Positions 32,495-46,579 of a stretch of DNA of 64,000 bases are shown here, one piece after another. The DNA is from Filobasidium wieringae (Eukaryota; Basidiomycota; Tremellomycetes; Filobasidiales; Filobasidiaceae). Below the pieces are notes generated by a model. The model saw nothing but the letters and a program-made list of their open reading frames with translations, was not told the DNA's origin and did no database searches. Every line of letters starts with the position of its first letter. Positions within the stretch are counted from its first letter, which is position 1. The stretch spans positions 868,001-932,000 of the forward strand of contig BCIV01000007.1 in the NCBI GenBank assembly GCA_001600055.1, written 5' to 3'. Position numbers and translations under genes: made by a program.

Positions 32495-32503
32495 TATATA
32501 AAG
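32495..32503 (+). promoter_or_regulatory. TATA box of island gene 7
   Basis: TATATAAAG, 83 bp before the ATG at 32578. Confidence 0.6.
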
Positions 32504-32577
32504 GCGTCAAGCACTATCACCCATCTTGCTAGCCAATGATTTCATTCAATTGCGCAACTCATACACCTCCCATCAGT

Positions 32578-33169
32578 ATGTCGAGCATCCCGTCAATCGC
32601 TCTTTCTTTTTCCAAGGATACGGCTACGAACACGATGAATACCATGTGAGTATGAAGGTATCGCACAAGAAGGGTAATCAACTAACTTCAGGGTGAGCAA
32701 CAGGTCAACCGAGGACAATGGTCATGGGGATCCAAGCATTATCTCGGGTAGCGGTCTATCCGCGGCGACATCTATTGCCAGACCTGCAAAGAAACGTATG
32801 TTTAGCATGATTATACTGTTCTGGCAGGATGACAAGCTCTCCTATCAGAGGGTCGGGAAGTTCGACGAGAATCAGCGCAAACAGTTTGAGGAATCACTCC
32901 CGCTCCTTCTTGACGGGAAGTTAAGAAGATACGATCTGGCCACAAATCTTTTGCCAGACGTGGGTCGATTTCAAATCGGTTTTGAAAGAGAGAAAAAGAA
33001 GGGGAAATTGAATTCGTACACGACCTGTCCTCAGAGCGAGGAGAACTTGAAAGTGATTGTTGATCTGATCAACAATGTCTTCGAAGTTCAGTTCGAATTG
33101 GGCCCTGAAATAGAAGACTGTCTTGCGAGGGACCGTTTCTATGATGGTGTATTCGAAGTTGTAGAATGA
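32578..33169 (+). CDS. Island gene 7: small protein of unknown function, array A
   Basis: Not recognised. Exons 32578-32645 and 32692-33169, phase-2 intron with consensus GTGAGT donor, give 181 residues. After a Ser/Thr-rich N-terminus (about 55 residues) the array layout is clear: strands MFSMIILFWQDD and SYQRVGKF, helix NQRKQFEESLPLLLDG, strands GRFQIGFEREKK and KLNSYTTC, helix ENLKVIVDLINNVFEV, then an acidic tail. It is the last array A member; 190 bp separate it from the convergent LPD1 gene. The promoter carries a TATA box and a duplicated TGACGT element. Confidence 0.65.
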
Positions 33170-33359
33170 ATGACGACCGTATCCCTTTGTCCTAAATCAA
33201 TGCCTTTAAAATCACAAGCAATATCCAAGGCAGTGAGACGAGCAAGCGAACTTCCATGAATAAGAAAATATCTGCAATCCACTTAGTCTGTTAGGCGAAA
33301 ATTACTGCTATTTATCCTCATCATGCGGTCGTTATACAAGAAGGCAACGCAAATCCCGA

Positions 33360-35582
<2,223 letters not shown>

Positions 35583-35960
35583 GATTGTAGCAGTATTGTA
35601 TAGGGAATTGGACTTTTAGATCGAGAGGGAGGCGAAGGTGGTGGTGCTGGACGTGGTCGTCGAGTAATATAAGAGTAGGCTCGGGTTGATCAGCTTGTCG
35701 CCGCTGCAAACTCGCCATGTCCGTTTCCGCTGAGGGCGACGCGTATTTACATTCCCATCAGTCAAGGATCCTTAGAAACGAGTATTCCCGATTCCGCGGA
35801 TCACAACAACGCGCGGGAGGTTCCACTCTGCCTGCTTCTCGTTTCATCTAGTCATGTCATCATCAAGAACCAATTTACACATGCAACACATTCCTCTTCT
35901 CTTCCATTCTCTTCACTCTACTTCATATGCATCTCCCAACTCTACATCCTTTTTGGTTGT

Positions 35961-37777
35961 TTACAGACCAAGCTCGTCACTACGAAATCAACGGGAACGC
36001 AACAGCTTATCAGTTTCACTTGATCAGTAGACGGTGGTGAGACCTCGTAGTGACTCACGCGTAAGGCAAGACGGCCAGGTCACCGACGGATACGACAGTA
36101 GGCTTGCTCTTGAACAAAGTCTCAGCGGCCTATTAGAAATACGAATCAACCGATCATCTGAATCAGCCATCTCATCCTCTCATCGCCTATATACGTGCCC
36201 AACCCAGACTGACCTTGCTCAAAGATTTGGCCGAGACGCCCTCAAAGCTCTTCTGTACCTCCTCGACGCTCTTGATTCCCTCACCCTCCAAAAGCCTGGG
36301 TCCGTAGACGGCGAGGATCCCCTCCCTATCGTCCAAAAGACTGGCCGCCTTGAACTTGGCACCCGCCACGGCCTTCTTTACGTCTTCCTCTGCGACCTCT
36401 CCCAATCCCTTGAGAATGGAGATGGCCTCTTGTGCCAATTGCTTGACTCCCTCGGAAGTAGGAGCGGTCACCTGGACCCCGATCAAAGAAGCGTCAGAGT
36501 AGGGGAGGATGAAGCTGGAGATCTTGGCTCCGGGTACCTTGGCAGCGGCCAAAGCGAGAGGGGTAGAACCGGGGACCCACTTGAGGGCGGATTCTCCTCC
36601 GATCAATTGAGGAATGACGGCGAGTTCGGGAGAGAGCTCGGTCGTACCGTAAGCAATCAACATGGTAGGTTGACCCCCCGAGTGTCCGTCAAGGGGGACA
36701 CGCTGTTCCCCTCCGTAGTACTTGGAACCACTCGCGGTCAAGGGACTACCACCACTGGCAGAAGCGGCTCCTCCAAACGCCTTGCTGACCGCACTGCTCA
36801 AAGCCTCGGTACTGATACCCGTTCCGAGAACGGCAATGTTTCCCTTGGCGAAAGCCTTGCTAGCGAAACTCTTCACATCCCCAACGCTCAAAGGTGAGTG
36901 AGGGCTGGCGAACAGACTGTTCCCGAGTCCACGACGGAATGCGGTCTGGTGAGCCAAATCCAGGGCGAGAGTGGAAGGAGTTCCGACGGCGTTCAAAGTC
37001 TCGGCTTGGATGGTAGGGAGGACTAGCTCGGAGAATTCGTGAGGGTGGTATTTGGAGGAAGAAAGGACGTTGGCGAGGAGCTTTACAAAGTATTCCCTGT
37101 GATTGTCGAGAAATCGTATCGTTCAGTTCCATTAGCACGGCCCGCACTCACACTCCCTTCCGAGGATTGCAAGCACTCACTCATCTCCCCTCAAGAACTC
37201 GGCGTTCAAGAACAAGTGTTCCCTCGTCAATCCAGCGGACAAGACTCCTCCGTACAATTCGGTCTCACGGACGATCTTGAGGGCGGAAGCGCTTGAGGTT
37301 GCCTGTTGAGGGAATCAGGGTGGGTGAGTTATGATGGATGATGGATATTGGAGGAGGATTGTGGGGGACGAATAGCTGGGATTTGGTCGCATCACTTGAT
37401 TGTGATTTGACCTAGCGGGATGCCAGCTCTAATGATCGATTGATGTATTCTGCTTGAAATCCTTCTTGCAAGCCTTCAGGCAACAAATCAATTTCATCCG
37501 GACCTCGACCCTTATCCCAGCTAATTCCTGTTCCTGATCCCTCCCATCCCCGCTGATTTGAAACCTCTCCACTTACCTTGAAAGCAAAGTTCTTCAAAGC
37601 GTGTGCGACACCGGGCAAAGTCTCATACCTGCTTCCAGCCTTGATGACCACGCTGACGGAAGTGGTAGGCTGACCAGCATCGATTCCTGCGACCTTGACA
37701 CCGGCCGACTCGGAGACGGACGTGGCGTACGATCGAGCCGCACGGGGGATAGCGGTACGGAGAGATCGGGAGAGCAT
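35961..37777 (-). CDS. QCR2: Cytochrome bc1 complex core protein 2 (QCR2)
   Basis: Structural core subunit of respiratory complex III, on the matrix side of the inner membrane; a non-catalytic member of the M16 peptidase family. Five exons in phase: 37777-37577, 37302-37181, 37096-36214, 36129-36059, 35979-35961, giving 431 residues. N-terminal presequence (MLSRSLRTAIPRAARSYATS); M16 fold landmarks include VIKAGSRYETLPGVAHALKN, ETELYGGVLSAGLTREHLFL and the C-terminal KPTVVSVGDLAVLPY. The HxxEH zinc motif of the active processing peptidases is absent from the expected place, as is normal for core 2. The last exon codes only ADELGL. It is divergently paired with RSM10. Confidence 0.93.
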
Positions 37778-38672
37778 ATTCTAGATCTATGAGAAGGTGT
37801 GGAGAAGGGGGGAGGGGTGTATTTGAGGGAGGAAACGATGTCCTTGGTATGAGAGGAGAGATGATCGACCGGGACGAGCACTTTGGACGGATTCCCCCTG
37901 GGCTCCTGTGCTTTTCGTCTGATTCGATTGGGCGGACCGAGCCTGACACGTTTATCGTTTCTCTGTCCGCGCAACGGTACTCGAGCGGTTTATCCTGCCG
38001 TTCCGCGGTTCGACCCGTGAATGCAGAGAGATGATGGATGGGTAATACTTAGATCAAGCGTTCCACTGACGTTACGATTAAAGAAAGGACAGAGGGGGAC
38101 ATACTGACATAGCTATCACCTAGTGCAATATGACTACCCTTCAAAGACTTTTCTATGAGCCAGTCGTGGACAAACTTGGGCAAAATGCAGCGCATCGACG
38201 CGGTTGTCGAAATCTGGGAGTGAGCATGTCATGCTGCCGAATTTGGATTCGGTATGACAAGACTAATGCTTCTAATTGCATACTCGTAGTGTTCAATGAC
38301 CAGTGACCATTCCGAGTCAGCCTACAAAAATCGAAATGCGCGATGTACAAATGATCTTAGAACAATTTTTGGCTAACCAATCTTCTACTCTGCTTCCTAT
38401 GTTCCCAGTCACTGCAACCTGTATCTTGAATCTCACTAGCTTCCCCATGCATTCTTTCAGCAAATAGCCAAGTCGATCGTTCAGGTGATCTCGATGCAGA
38501 AAAAGGTTTCAACGCCAGACCCAACTTGAAACGCACCGTGCCGCACGCGTGGAAAACATGTCAGGCTCACCAAAATCCAGGACAACCTTGACTTTCTGAA
38601 TCGTCTAAACGTATCCAGTCCATCTGCCCTTGCTTGAGCACGACATTTATCATACATTTATCAACTATCATC
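37778..38672. promoter_or_regulatory. Divergent promoter region QCR2 / RSM10
   Basis: 895 bp between two divergent mitochondrial genes. CCAAT boxes lie at 38377-38381 (plus) and, as ATTGG, at 37927-37931, about 150 bp before QCR2; CCAAT is the target of the HAP complex that drives respiratory genes in fungi. Whether these are bound is inference. Confidence 0.45.
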
Positions 38673-39465
38673 ATGTCTTTTGGAAGAACACCTAGTATGC
38701 TTGCAAGTACTTCGCGGACGGTCTTGGCAGAGGCTCGATTGGGATCAGGGCAGATTGGGAGAGTAGGGTTGATCAGTCGAACGCAGAGGGTCGAGGGGAG
38801 ATCTATCTCATCGTACGTTGAAATTATTACAGCCCATACTTTTATACTTATATGGAGGCTGACGGATCTTTCTGACGTACAGGACCACTCGACGAGCTAA
38901 TCCAGAACTCACCACTTCAAGTCAATCGAAGTCTTCTTCACCCCCAAGCCGACAGTCCAACATCCTCAGTCTCCCTCCTTCTCTACCTCGACCACATGGG
39001 ATCCACGTAGCTACCCTCAAACTCCACGCTCATACTCCTGAACCTCTCGAACGGTTCTCACACTTTGCGATCCACACCGCCCATTCCCTCAATATGCCAG
39101 TCGCCAACCCCGCTTCCCTCCCTACCACCCGATCGTTATATACGGTCCTCAAGTCCCCTTTCGTCCATAAGAAAGCTCAGGAGAATTTCGAAAAGAGGGT
39201 CTATAAGAAGATCATCAACGTCTACGACACTTCCCCCCAAGTGGTGGATATGTGGTTACGATACTTGAACAACAACTCGGTCCAGGGGGTTGGTATGAGC
39301 GTGAAGCTCAAAGAGTTCGTAGAACTTGGGACTGGGAGGAAAGAGGTGGAGGCTGTTCAGAAGAGGTTTGGAATGAGGGAAGAGATCGAGAAGCAGGCGG
39401 AGGGGCTTAAGAAGGATTTAGGGGAGGATGAGGCTGTTGATCAGGCCGGAGAGAGTAAGGCTTGA
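38673..39465 (+). CDS. RSM10: Mitochondrial small-subunit ribosomal protein uS10m
   Basis: Head protein of the mitochondrial small ribosomal subunit. Two exons (38673-38812, 38883-39465; phase 2) give 240 residues. The N-terminus is a long Arg/Ser/Thr-rich presequence. The uS10 domain is at about residues 90-190: HGIHVATLKLHAHTPEPLE, FAIHTAHSLNMPV, LPTTRSLYTVLKSPFVHKKA and QENFEKRVYKKIINVYDTS, the segment that ends in most uS10 proteins with the equivalent of VVDMWLRYL. A C-terminal charged extension of about 50 residues follows, common in fungal uS10m. The ATG at 38673 is the first in frame and precedes the presequence. Shares its promoter region with QCR2. Confidence 0.92.
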
Positions 39466-39973
39466 GAAGGCGGCGAGAGACCGGGGAGGAACGGAGATGG
39501 GGATGATGGAATATGTGATGACTGATGTACAGCAACACAAGAAGCATGTTTTCTGGTCGGTAATGGAGGGTCCATCGATCCTGAATTATCTACCGGACTT
39601 CCGAGCTTGCCAGGCATCTCAGTAGAAGGGCGATTTCTCAACGCGCCTAAGAATCAACTGAGGTTTCTTATCCCGAGAGCCTGGTTGATTCGATCCCTGT
39701 ACCTTGCTGCTTGTTTCTCATATCTCACATCGCACAAGATGATATACTTGCATTGACGTCGAAGCTGAGCCTTCTCGTGAACGTGCGTTGATATTGTTGG
39801 TATCGATCGATGTTCGATGTGGGTTTCACACTGTAAACAAACCACATTTAGGTGCAACCAGAGAATCTTGGAGGCTTGTTACTGGCCATATCCTGCTGCC
39901 AGAGCCCCGGTTTCGAGAACAAGATCTAGAAATATCGCTCTAGATCGTCTGGAGCTCTACTGAACTCCTCGAA
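39466..39973. other. Intergenic region before SRS2
   Basis: About 500 bp between two plus-strand genes; no repeat, RNA or coding structure recognised. Confidence 0.5.
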
Positions 39974-42900
39974 ATGGCGCAAGAACGGACAATAGGCTTA
40001 GAATACCTTGGAAGCTTGAACACTGCTCAGCACACAGGTGATTGCCTCGATCTGCTCCATCGACTATCAGCAGCTCAAGCTATATTCCTTTGCCCTATTA
40101 GCCGTAACTTTCCCTCAAGATACTCCGCTTCAGATCTTAGCTGGACCTGGATCTGGAAAGACCAGAGTGCTCACAGCAAGAGTCGCATATCTCGTACAGT
40201 ATTGGGGATTGCAGCCATGGGAGGTCACTGCGGTACGCTCAGTCCGCATTGCAAGATTGACTGCAGCTACTCATAACAATCTCTCTTGTTGATATAGGTA
40301 ACATTTACGAACAAGGCGGCACAGGAGATGAGGAAACGGTTGAACGTTTTGCTAGGGGATCAAGTTGCTTCACGGCTCATTCTAGGTGCGTGTGGCTTGA
40401 GCTACCCGTATCTTCCAGGAAATTTACCTACACCGAATCATGCGATTAGGGACCTTTCATTCCACATGCGCGGGGTATTTGAGAAAACACGGTAGAATCA
40501 TCGGTCTGCCGAATAACTTTGCAATTATGGATGCCGAAGATGCGTGAGTACCATTACACACGTACTCTTGATCGTTGGTACTTACCAAAGCTCAAACCGA
40601 TCCGAAACTATTTCAAGGAAGAAAGTCATCGGAGGGATCTTGAAGCCCATGTCAACGGAGTTGAAATCCAGATACATCTCGCTCAAGGATGGACAGGTCA
40701 TGAGCGAGATTTCAAAGGCCAAAGCTAAAGAGGAAAGTCCGGACGCGTTGAAAGCTCGGGCTGAAGGTATGGGAAATCCAGGCGAGATTCTGAGCATCAT
40801 CGCAGATGTAAGTCTTGGCTCAGATCTCTGTGCACCCTATCCTGCTAATTACCCCTCCCTGAACAGATATATCGGCAATACGAAGAAACCCTTCGATCAG
40901 CTGATTCCCTCGATTTTGATGATCTCCTGCTCTTCGGCCTCAAGCTTTTCCGAGCCGCCCCTAAGATTCTAGAGGATTGTAAACATATCCTTGTGGACGA
41001 ATTTCAGGACACAAATTCCACTCAGTACGAGTTGATGAAGCTCTTTGCGAAGCAGTCGGGGTGCATCACTGTGGTCGGGGATCCAGATCAAAGTATCTAT
41101 GGGTGGAGATCAGCTGGTGAGACGGACTGAGTTGGGAAATTATACTGATTTGAGACTGAAGCTCGGAGCTTGATCTGGTAGATATTGAAAATCTGGATCA
41201 TATGAAACGAGGTTGGTCACGTCGGACGTACGTGAGTTCTTTGATCGTTATTGAAATATTCTTGCCACACTAGACTTTCCTGAGACGGCAGCGGTCCACC
41301 TGGAGGAAAATTACCGATCGACAGGAGCAATCCTTGCCGCTTCGTTAGCAGTCGTGTCACAAGGTAAGCGTACATTGATCATCGCCATGTCGACTCATCC
41401 TGAGGTTAACTGTTTCGAACCTAGACAAGAAACGGGCAGCCAAAGGCCTTTTTACGTCGCATGGTTCTGGATATCCTGTCACCTTGAAAAGCCTGTTTTC
41501 GGCACATATAGAAGCGGCTTATATCGCAGAAGAGATTAAGAGGCTGATAGCTCATTCCGGGAACATGTTGGACCATAACGATTTTGCTGTGTTACGTGAG
41601 TTCTGCGGTGTGCTGAATTCTCGGCCGTACCGCTGATACGATATCTGTGCTCAACCAGTCCGGTACAACGCTCTGTCCCGCCCAATCGAGACGGCCTTAC
41701 AGAAGGAACAAATCCCCTTCCGACTGATCGGAGGCCACAAATTCTTTGAGCGAGTCGAGGTCAAGGATCTACTTTCGTACTTGCAGCTGGTCGACAACGC
41801 GAATTACTACGTCAGTTTTCCGATGCTCGATCCTTCATCCAGTCTCTCAATAGGTTGTCCGCTTTGTAGCCCGCGTTTGCGAGAGTGGTGAACGTACCTA
41901 AGCGTGCGATAGGAGACAAGGTAAATGCTAGCTACTAGTAGCCTAGCCTTAAAAGATCAGCTGACCCGAAATGCGATGCAGTCTGTGGAAGACATCCTTG
42001 CGGAATCGAAAAGACAAGGCATCACGAGCATGGAGTTGTGTGAAAAGATTGTAGACGGCGAAACCGTTACCGGCGTGAAAGCCGGGCTAAAGAAGAACCT
42101 GACACCGTTTGTGAAGGCAGTCCGGGAAATCAGGGTTCAAGCGAAGAAGGTGAGCTAGGAAACTAAACGGTCTCACTTAACTATTCTGAGTCTAATCTTT
42201 GTTTGGGCGTCAGGGCACCTCTGTTGCTGATCTCATCAAGACATTGATCGACAAGATCGGCTACGAGGAACATCTGAGAAAGACCCAGCCTGACTTCGAT
42301 TCTCGGTGGGAGAATGTAAAAGAGCTGGTAGGTATCCGCTACTGCCTAAGCGATTTGTTCCTCATCTACTTCTGCTCAGATCTCGTNTGCCGTCNTCNNN
42401 NNNANANAANAATCGAAGGGTTTGAATTTGCCTGATGTTGAACTGGAAGGATTCATCTCCGCCAAAGATTTCGAATCGCCACCAGAACCGGAAGACGTGA
42501 AGCCTGTGCTGCATCCTATCTTTCAACGTTCCGTCAGTGGTTCAAGTAGCGATACTCCATTGAATCGCTCGTCCAAACCCAAGCCGAAAAGGAAGGGGAA
42601 ACGTAAATCTGAGGTCGAGGAGGAATCGGTATTACGAGACCTCGAATATGGCGAAGAAGATGACGAAGTGGTTTTGCTGGACCGTATCGACAAATTGCCC
42701 GCGACGGAAGGTCTGCCTAACGGAGTCGATATTCAGTCAGTATCTAGCGGTGTCTGTATTATAGCCTACGCTCATCGATTGAAAATAGCCACACTCCGTT
42801 ACGTACCTTTCTAGAGGCTTCCATGCTTTCAACTGATACGGAAAGTAAAGATGAGGATAATAAGACACCAGTCCGTATCTCAGATCTTCAAAAGTGCCTT

Positions 42901-44278
42901 TCATCTGAGTCGTTGTCTTCTCCAGAAAGTCACGCTATGTACCGTTCACGGTGCGAAAGGTCTCGAATGGCCAGTCGTATTTCTACCATGCTGTACGTAA
43001 GCGATCCTTTTAGCAATGTATCTGGCCGTGTTGACCTAGATTCTTATAGTGGAAGACGGGACATACCCGTTTTATCGAAGCGTCGAAGAAAACGAAGTTC
43101 GAGAAGAAAGGCAAGCTTCATGCCTGCAGATTCCTGAAGTGCGGTACTGATGACTGCTCGACAGGCGCTTGCTTTACGTCGCTATGACTCGAGCTCAATC
43201 AACTCTCGTGCGTGTGTGCTGACAGCTTTCTCTCGAGCGTGGCGTTTGACATCTTTCCGCGACTCAGGTCTTAACCCATGCTAAGAATCGAATGCTTGGC
43301 GGAACTGACCAAGAGAGAGCCTTGAGCGCTTTTATCGTCGACGCTCAACAGAAATCACCGGTTCGTTCCGAGCTGCTCAAGACATCCAGACAGTGCTAAT
43401 CGACGCTTGTGATATCCAGGCGATGTTTGTGAAATCGGCGCCAGACGTATCGAAAGAGGATCGAGAGTTGTTTGCGAAGATTCTCGGTCGACCGCCCGTT
43501 TCGGAAGGAGAGGTAGCACTCGCGATCGAAACTTAGTGAGTCCAAAGCTGGCGTCCAAGTCAGACACTCTGCTCATAAGTATAACGGCAGTCGAGAGAGT
43601 GCCAAACCGTTACCCGATTTTGTAGGCAACAAAAGAGGCGGAACAGATCAGATGTTTTGGTTCAACTCTCACAAGAAAGAGAGTCGAGCTACGGAATACT
43701 GGTCCTCAGAGAAAGACGAATACTCGCTACCTCCTATGGAGAAAGGTTCCGCCCAGAAAGCCATGGCTGTACCGACCGAGGAGAGATTCGAACCCCACGG
43801 CACGGGATTCATGTCAGCGCGCACGAGACTGCTCGACAGGGTCGCGGAACGGTTCAACGAGAACCCACGAGTGGGTGGTGGAAGTAGTTCCGGCAAAGGG
43901 AATTCTCTACGAGCCAAGATGGAGTACTCTGAAACTGCTAGCCTAGACTTTGGGCAGGGCGGGGATATGACGGCTGCGGGCGGAAGTGGGAAGACTGATT
44001 TTACGAAATCAAACAAGGCGTCTTTGAGCGCCATGAAGTCGATCGGGTTGCCACCGCCTGTCACTACGCTTTGGAAAGAAGAACCTGTTCGCGGTGGTTC
44101 TCCAGTGACTGTGAATAACTTTCAAAGCGCATCAAGCAGTTCGTTGTCGTTCATGAAGAACCTGGGTATGCCGGATGTCGCGGCGGAACCCGTACGCAAA
44201 CCTGGGAGCGGGAACAAGCGGTTAGGATTGGGACGTCCGGTAGCCCCTTGGGGTAGTAAGCGGTCGAAAGGGGAGTGA
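39974..44278 (+). CDS. SRS2: UvrD-type 3'-5' DNA helicase, SRS2 family
   Basis: Superfamily 1 helicase; SRS2 strips Rad51 from DNA to restrain recombination. Twenty-one exons in phase give 1,041 residues: 39974-40037, 40102-40232, 40298-40385, 40450-40543, 40591-40807, 40867-41116, 41182-41211, 41274-41363, 41425-41595, 41659-41810, 41870-41920, 41982-42149, 42214-42327, 42380-42735, 42789-42870, 42926-42992, 43050-43110, 43165-43207, 43268-43360, 43420-43535, 43591-44278. Helicase motifs: LQILAGPGSGKTRVL (Walker A), TFTNKAAQEMRKR, GTFHSTCAGYLRKHG, VDEFQDTN (motif II), GDPDQSIYGWRSA (III), ENYRSTGAIL (IV), TVHGAKGLEWPVVF (V), LLYVAMTRAQSTL (VI). The intron at 43111 has a GC donor. Ambiguous bases occur at 42387-42410. 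The C-terminal 220 residues are variable, as in other SRS2 proteins. Confidence 0.93.
42387..42410. other. Ambiguous bases (N) inside an SRS2 exon
   Basis: Twelve N among 24 positions at the start of exon 42380-42735. The number of positions keeps the frame open on both sides, so it is probably low base quality rather than a gap. Confidence 0.95.
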
Positions 44279-44414
44279 TTTTGAAGGGGATGTTTTAGAG
44301 CATGTTAGATCTGTAGCTTCTTATCGTTAGGATTACGGGCATCTTGTGTAGCATTATTATTATATCATCTCTACGGGTTGATCATCTATGACATTTGTGA
44401 CCTATTCGTCACGT

Positions 44415-45606
44415 TCATTTGCTCAACAAGTTCAACGCATCTTTGGCTTCCGAATCGCTCAACCCGACCTGATCCCATCCACCCTCTTCCTTGCCCCATC
44501 GAATGATCACGCTGGACAACGAAGATTTCTGTTCTGCCGATAATCCATCCTTCTCCGCGATCCCTACCAACGCCCTGAACGATTTCTCAAGTAAATCATG
44601 GTCTGGTTCTTCCGACCCGTCCGGTCCAAGAGGTAGCGGATCGGTCAAGGAGGACATCAAAGCTTCCGTCAATCCATTCTCCTTGAGCGCGGCTACCATT
44701 TCTCTACTAGAGCTCGACCCGTTCGCACCCTCTCCGCTCTGCATGATCAAAGTCCCTATCAAGAACGCTATCTTCCTCCTAATCGTCCCCTCTGGATCTC
44801 TCAGGCCTTGTCTCAAAACCCCCCAACCTCGGCTGGATTCCTCGTTCAGGGAGGAGAGGGCTTGGGGATTATGTTTCAGGGCGGCGGAGAGGGCGTAGAC
44901 GGCTTTGGCCCGGGTCTGAGGGGAGATAGTGACGGAGGAATTTGTTGGGTGGGTGGAAGAGATGAGGGGATAGATGCGGGGAAGAGGGTTGTGCGTCAAG
45001 AACTGTGGGCAAGATTCGGTTTGGTGAGATTTCTTCTTCGACAGTTACGAAGAGGAAAAAAAAAACACTCACTGCTTGTTGAGCTTTATCGTTATTTTGA
45101 ATGGCAGTACCGCAGATCCAGCAGGCGTGCGCGATCACAGGATCTTGAGCGGATTCGAGTAGGGAGAGGATGGATGGCCACATTTGCATGTTTTCGATGT
45201 TACAGGCGTTATCTATCAGTTCGATGAGCTAACAACAAGGTTGTATCCATCAGATCGAGGAGACAAGGATGGTAGGTATCAATTAGGCAAGGCTTACCAT
45301 CTCGAAATCATCTAAAGCGAAAACTCTCTCGTCGATATCGAGCTTCTCATCCAGAGCGACGTTCAGCTTTTCACGCATGATGACCGCATCTCCCTTTCCC
45401 ATGATATGATCCAACATATCCGATGTCAGATCCGATCTTAGCTGTGGAGTAGGAGCCGCATCGTTTGAGGAAGGAGCGAGCTGGACCTCTGGACCAGAGG
45501 ATTCGTTGTCCGATGGATGGAGGGCAGCTCGAGGTGCCGATGAGCGGTTGGAGGTGTCGGTGTTGGCGATTGACCAGGTGAGGAGGGATTGTAATGGGTC
45601 AGCCAT
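44415..45606 (-). CDS. FES1: Hsp70 nucleotide exchange factor FES1
   Basis: Cytosolic armadillo-repeat exchange factor (HspBP1 family) that releases ADP and misfolded clients from Hsp70. Three exons in phase: 45606-45298, 45228-45073, 45002-44415, giving 350 residues, near the family norm. Landmarks: N-terminal LQSLLTWSIANTDT; then LDHIMGKGDAVIMREKLNVA, ALDDFEMLIELIDNACNIEN, SAQDPVIAHACWICGTAIQN, NDKAQQAFLTHNPLPRIYPL and RAKAVYALSAALKHNPQAL, the successive Fes1 helices and Arm repeats. The two introns lie between Arm repeats. The C-terminus (EAKDALNLLSK) is intact. The start is the ATG just before ADPLQSLL; an upstream open extension lacks support. Confidence 0.95.
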
Positions 45607-46579
45607 GGTTCTGGTAGTGGTGATGATCTGTAGTGATGTATGTGTGTGTCTGGGAAAAGTCGAGGCAAATGTAAGCTGTTGGTTACTTTCAACAATTTCT
45701 GAATCAGAGCAATTCGACTTATTTGAGAACGTTCCAGTCAAATCGCCGCTTACGTAAGAAAATCAGCTGACGCATATTTGGCCGATAAGGTGGCAAACAA
45801 TATATGTCATGCGATGTCGCTCCTCTTCATCGGCTGGTTACTTCGGGACCATGTCTGATTGGGATTCCATCATCTAATAGGCATCGTCATATTTCAATTC
45901 AATCGAAAGGGCTGGCGTGACTTGGCGCGCTCGTTTGATCTGAATTGAAGAGTGCTCGACCTCTTCATATTGTCTTTAGCATGACAGAGTCTAAAACCAA
46001 CCTGCCGAAACGACACCCGCTGCATCTTTAGCTATCTTCAAAACCGACAGACGATCTAAGGACTTTGATCATGCATTTTGTACCTTCTCGATAAGTTTTG
46101 TGCGGTGAATACATCATGTACTATGATGACCGATTGAGCAACGCTTTCACATATACTCCAGGCATAGGCTTGTCTGGCTTTCACTTACAAATCAATAGAA
46201 GAAGTAGATTATCGATTCTGCTACTTACATTGCCATTGAGAGAAAACGATGAACACAAGGGTCTGGCATGCCTCCTGCCTGTGCGATAACACCGAGGGTA
46301 TCAGGAATTCAAGGAGTTCCCCCACTTATGTGTATCAAGTCACCTAGGTTTTTTTTTTTCGTATATCCCGATCAGTACATGGCTGTGTGAGCGTTCATCA
46401 GCGACAGGACCTTTGCCCGCAAGGTGAAACTCGAGGCAGCACGATCATGCGATTTAGCTTCCGATCATCTGGTCTCGCATAAGTTTACATCCGGTACCTC
46501 TTCTAATCATCCGAATCGTTCAACTTCCAACTCGCAACACGAAAAAAACCCTAAACCGATTCAACTTCGGACGAACCCA
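45607..46579. promoter_or_regulatory. Divergent region FES1 / FMT1
   Basis: About 970 bp between two divergent genes. A poly(T) run of ten lies near 46350. The frame into FMT1 is open upstream of its ATG from about 46424 but without another ATG, so it is treated as leader. No heat-shock element array could be identified with confidence. Confidence 0.4.

Noticed and set aside
24654..33169. Idea that array A genes encode secreted effectors
   Set aside because: None of the start regions has a hydrophobic signal peptide and Cys content is low.
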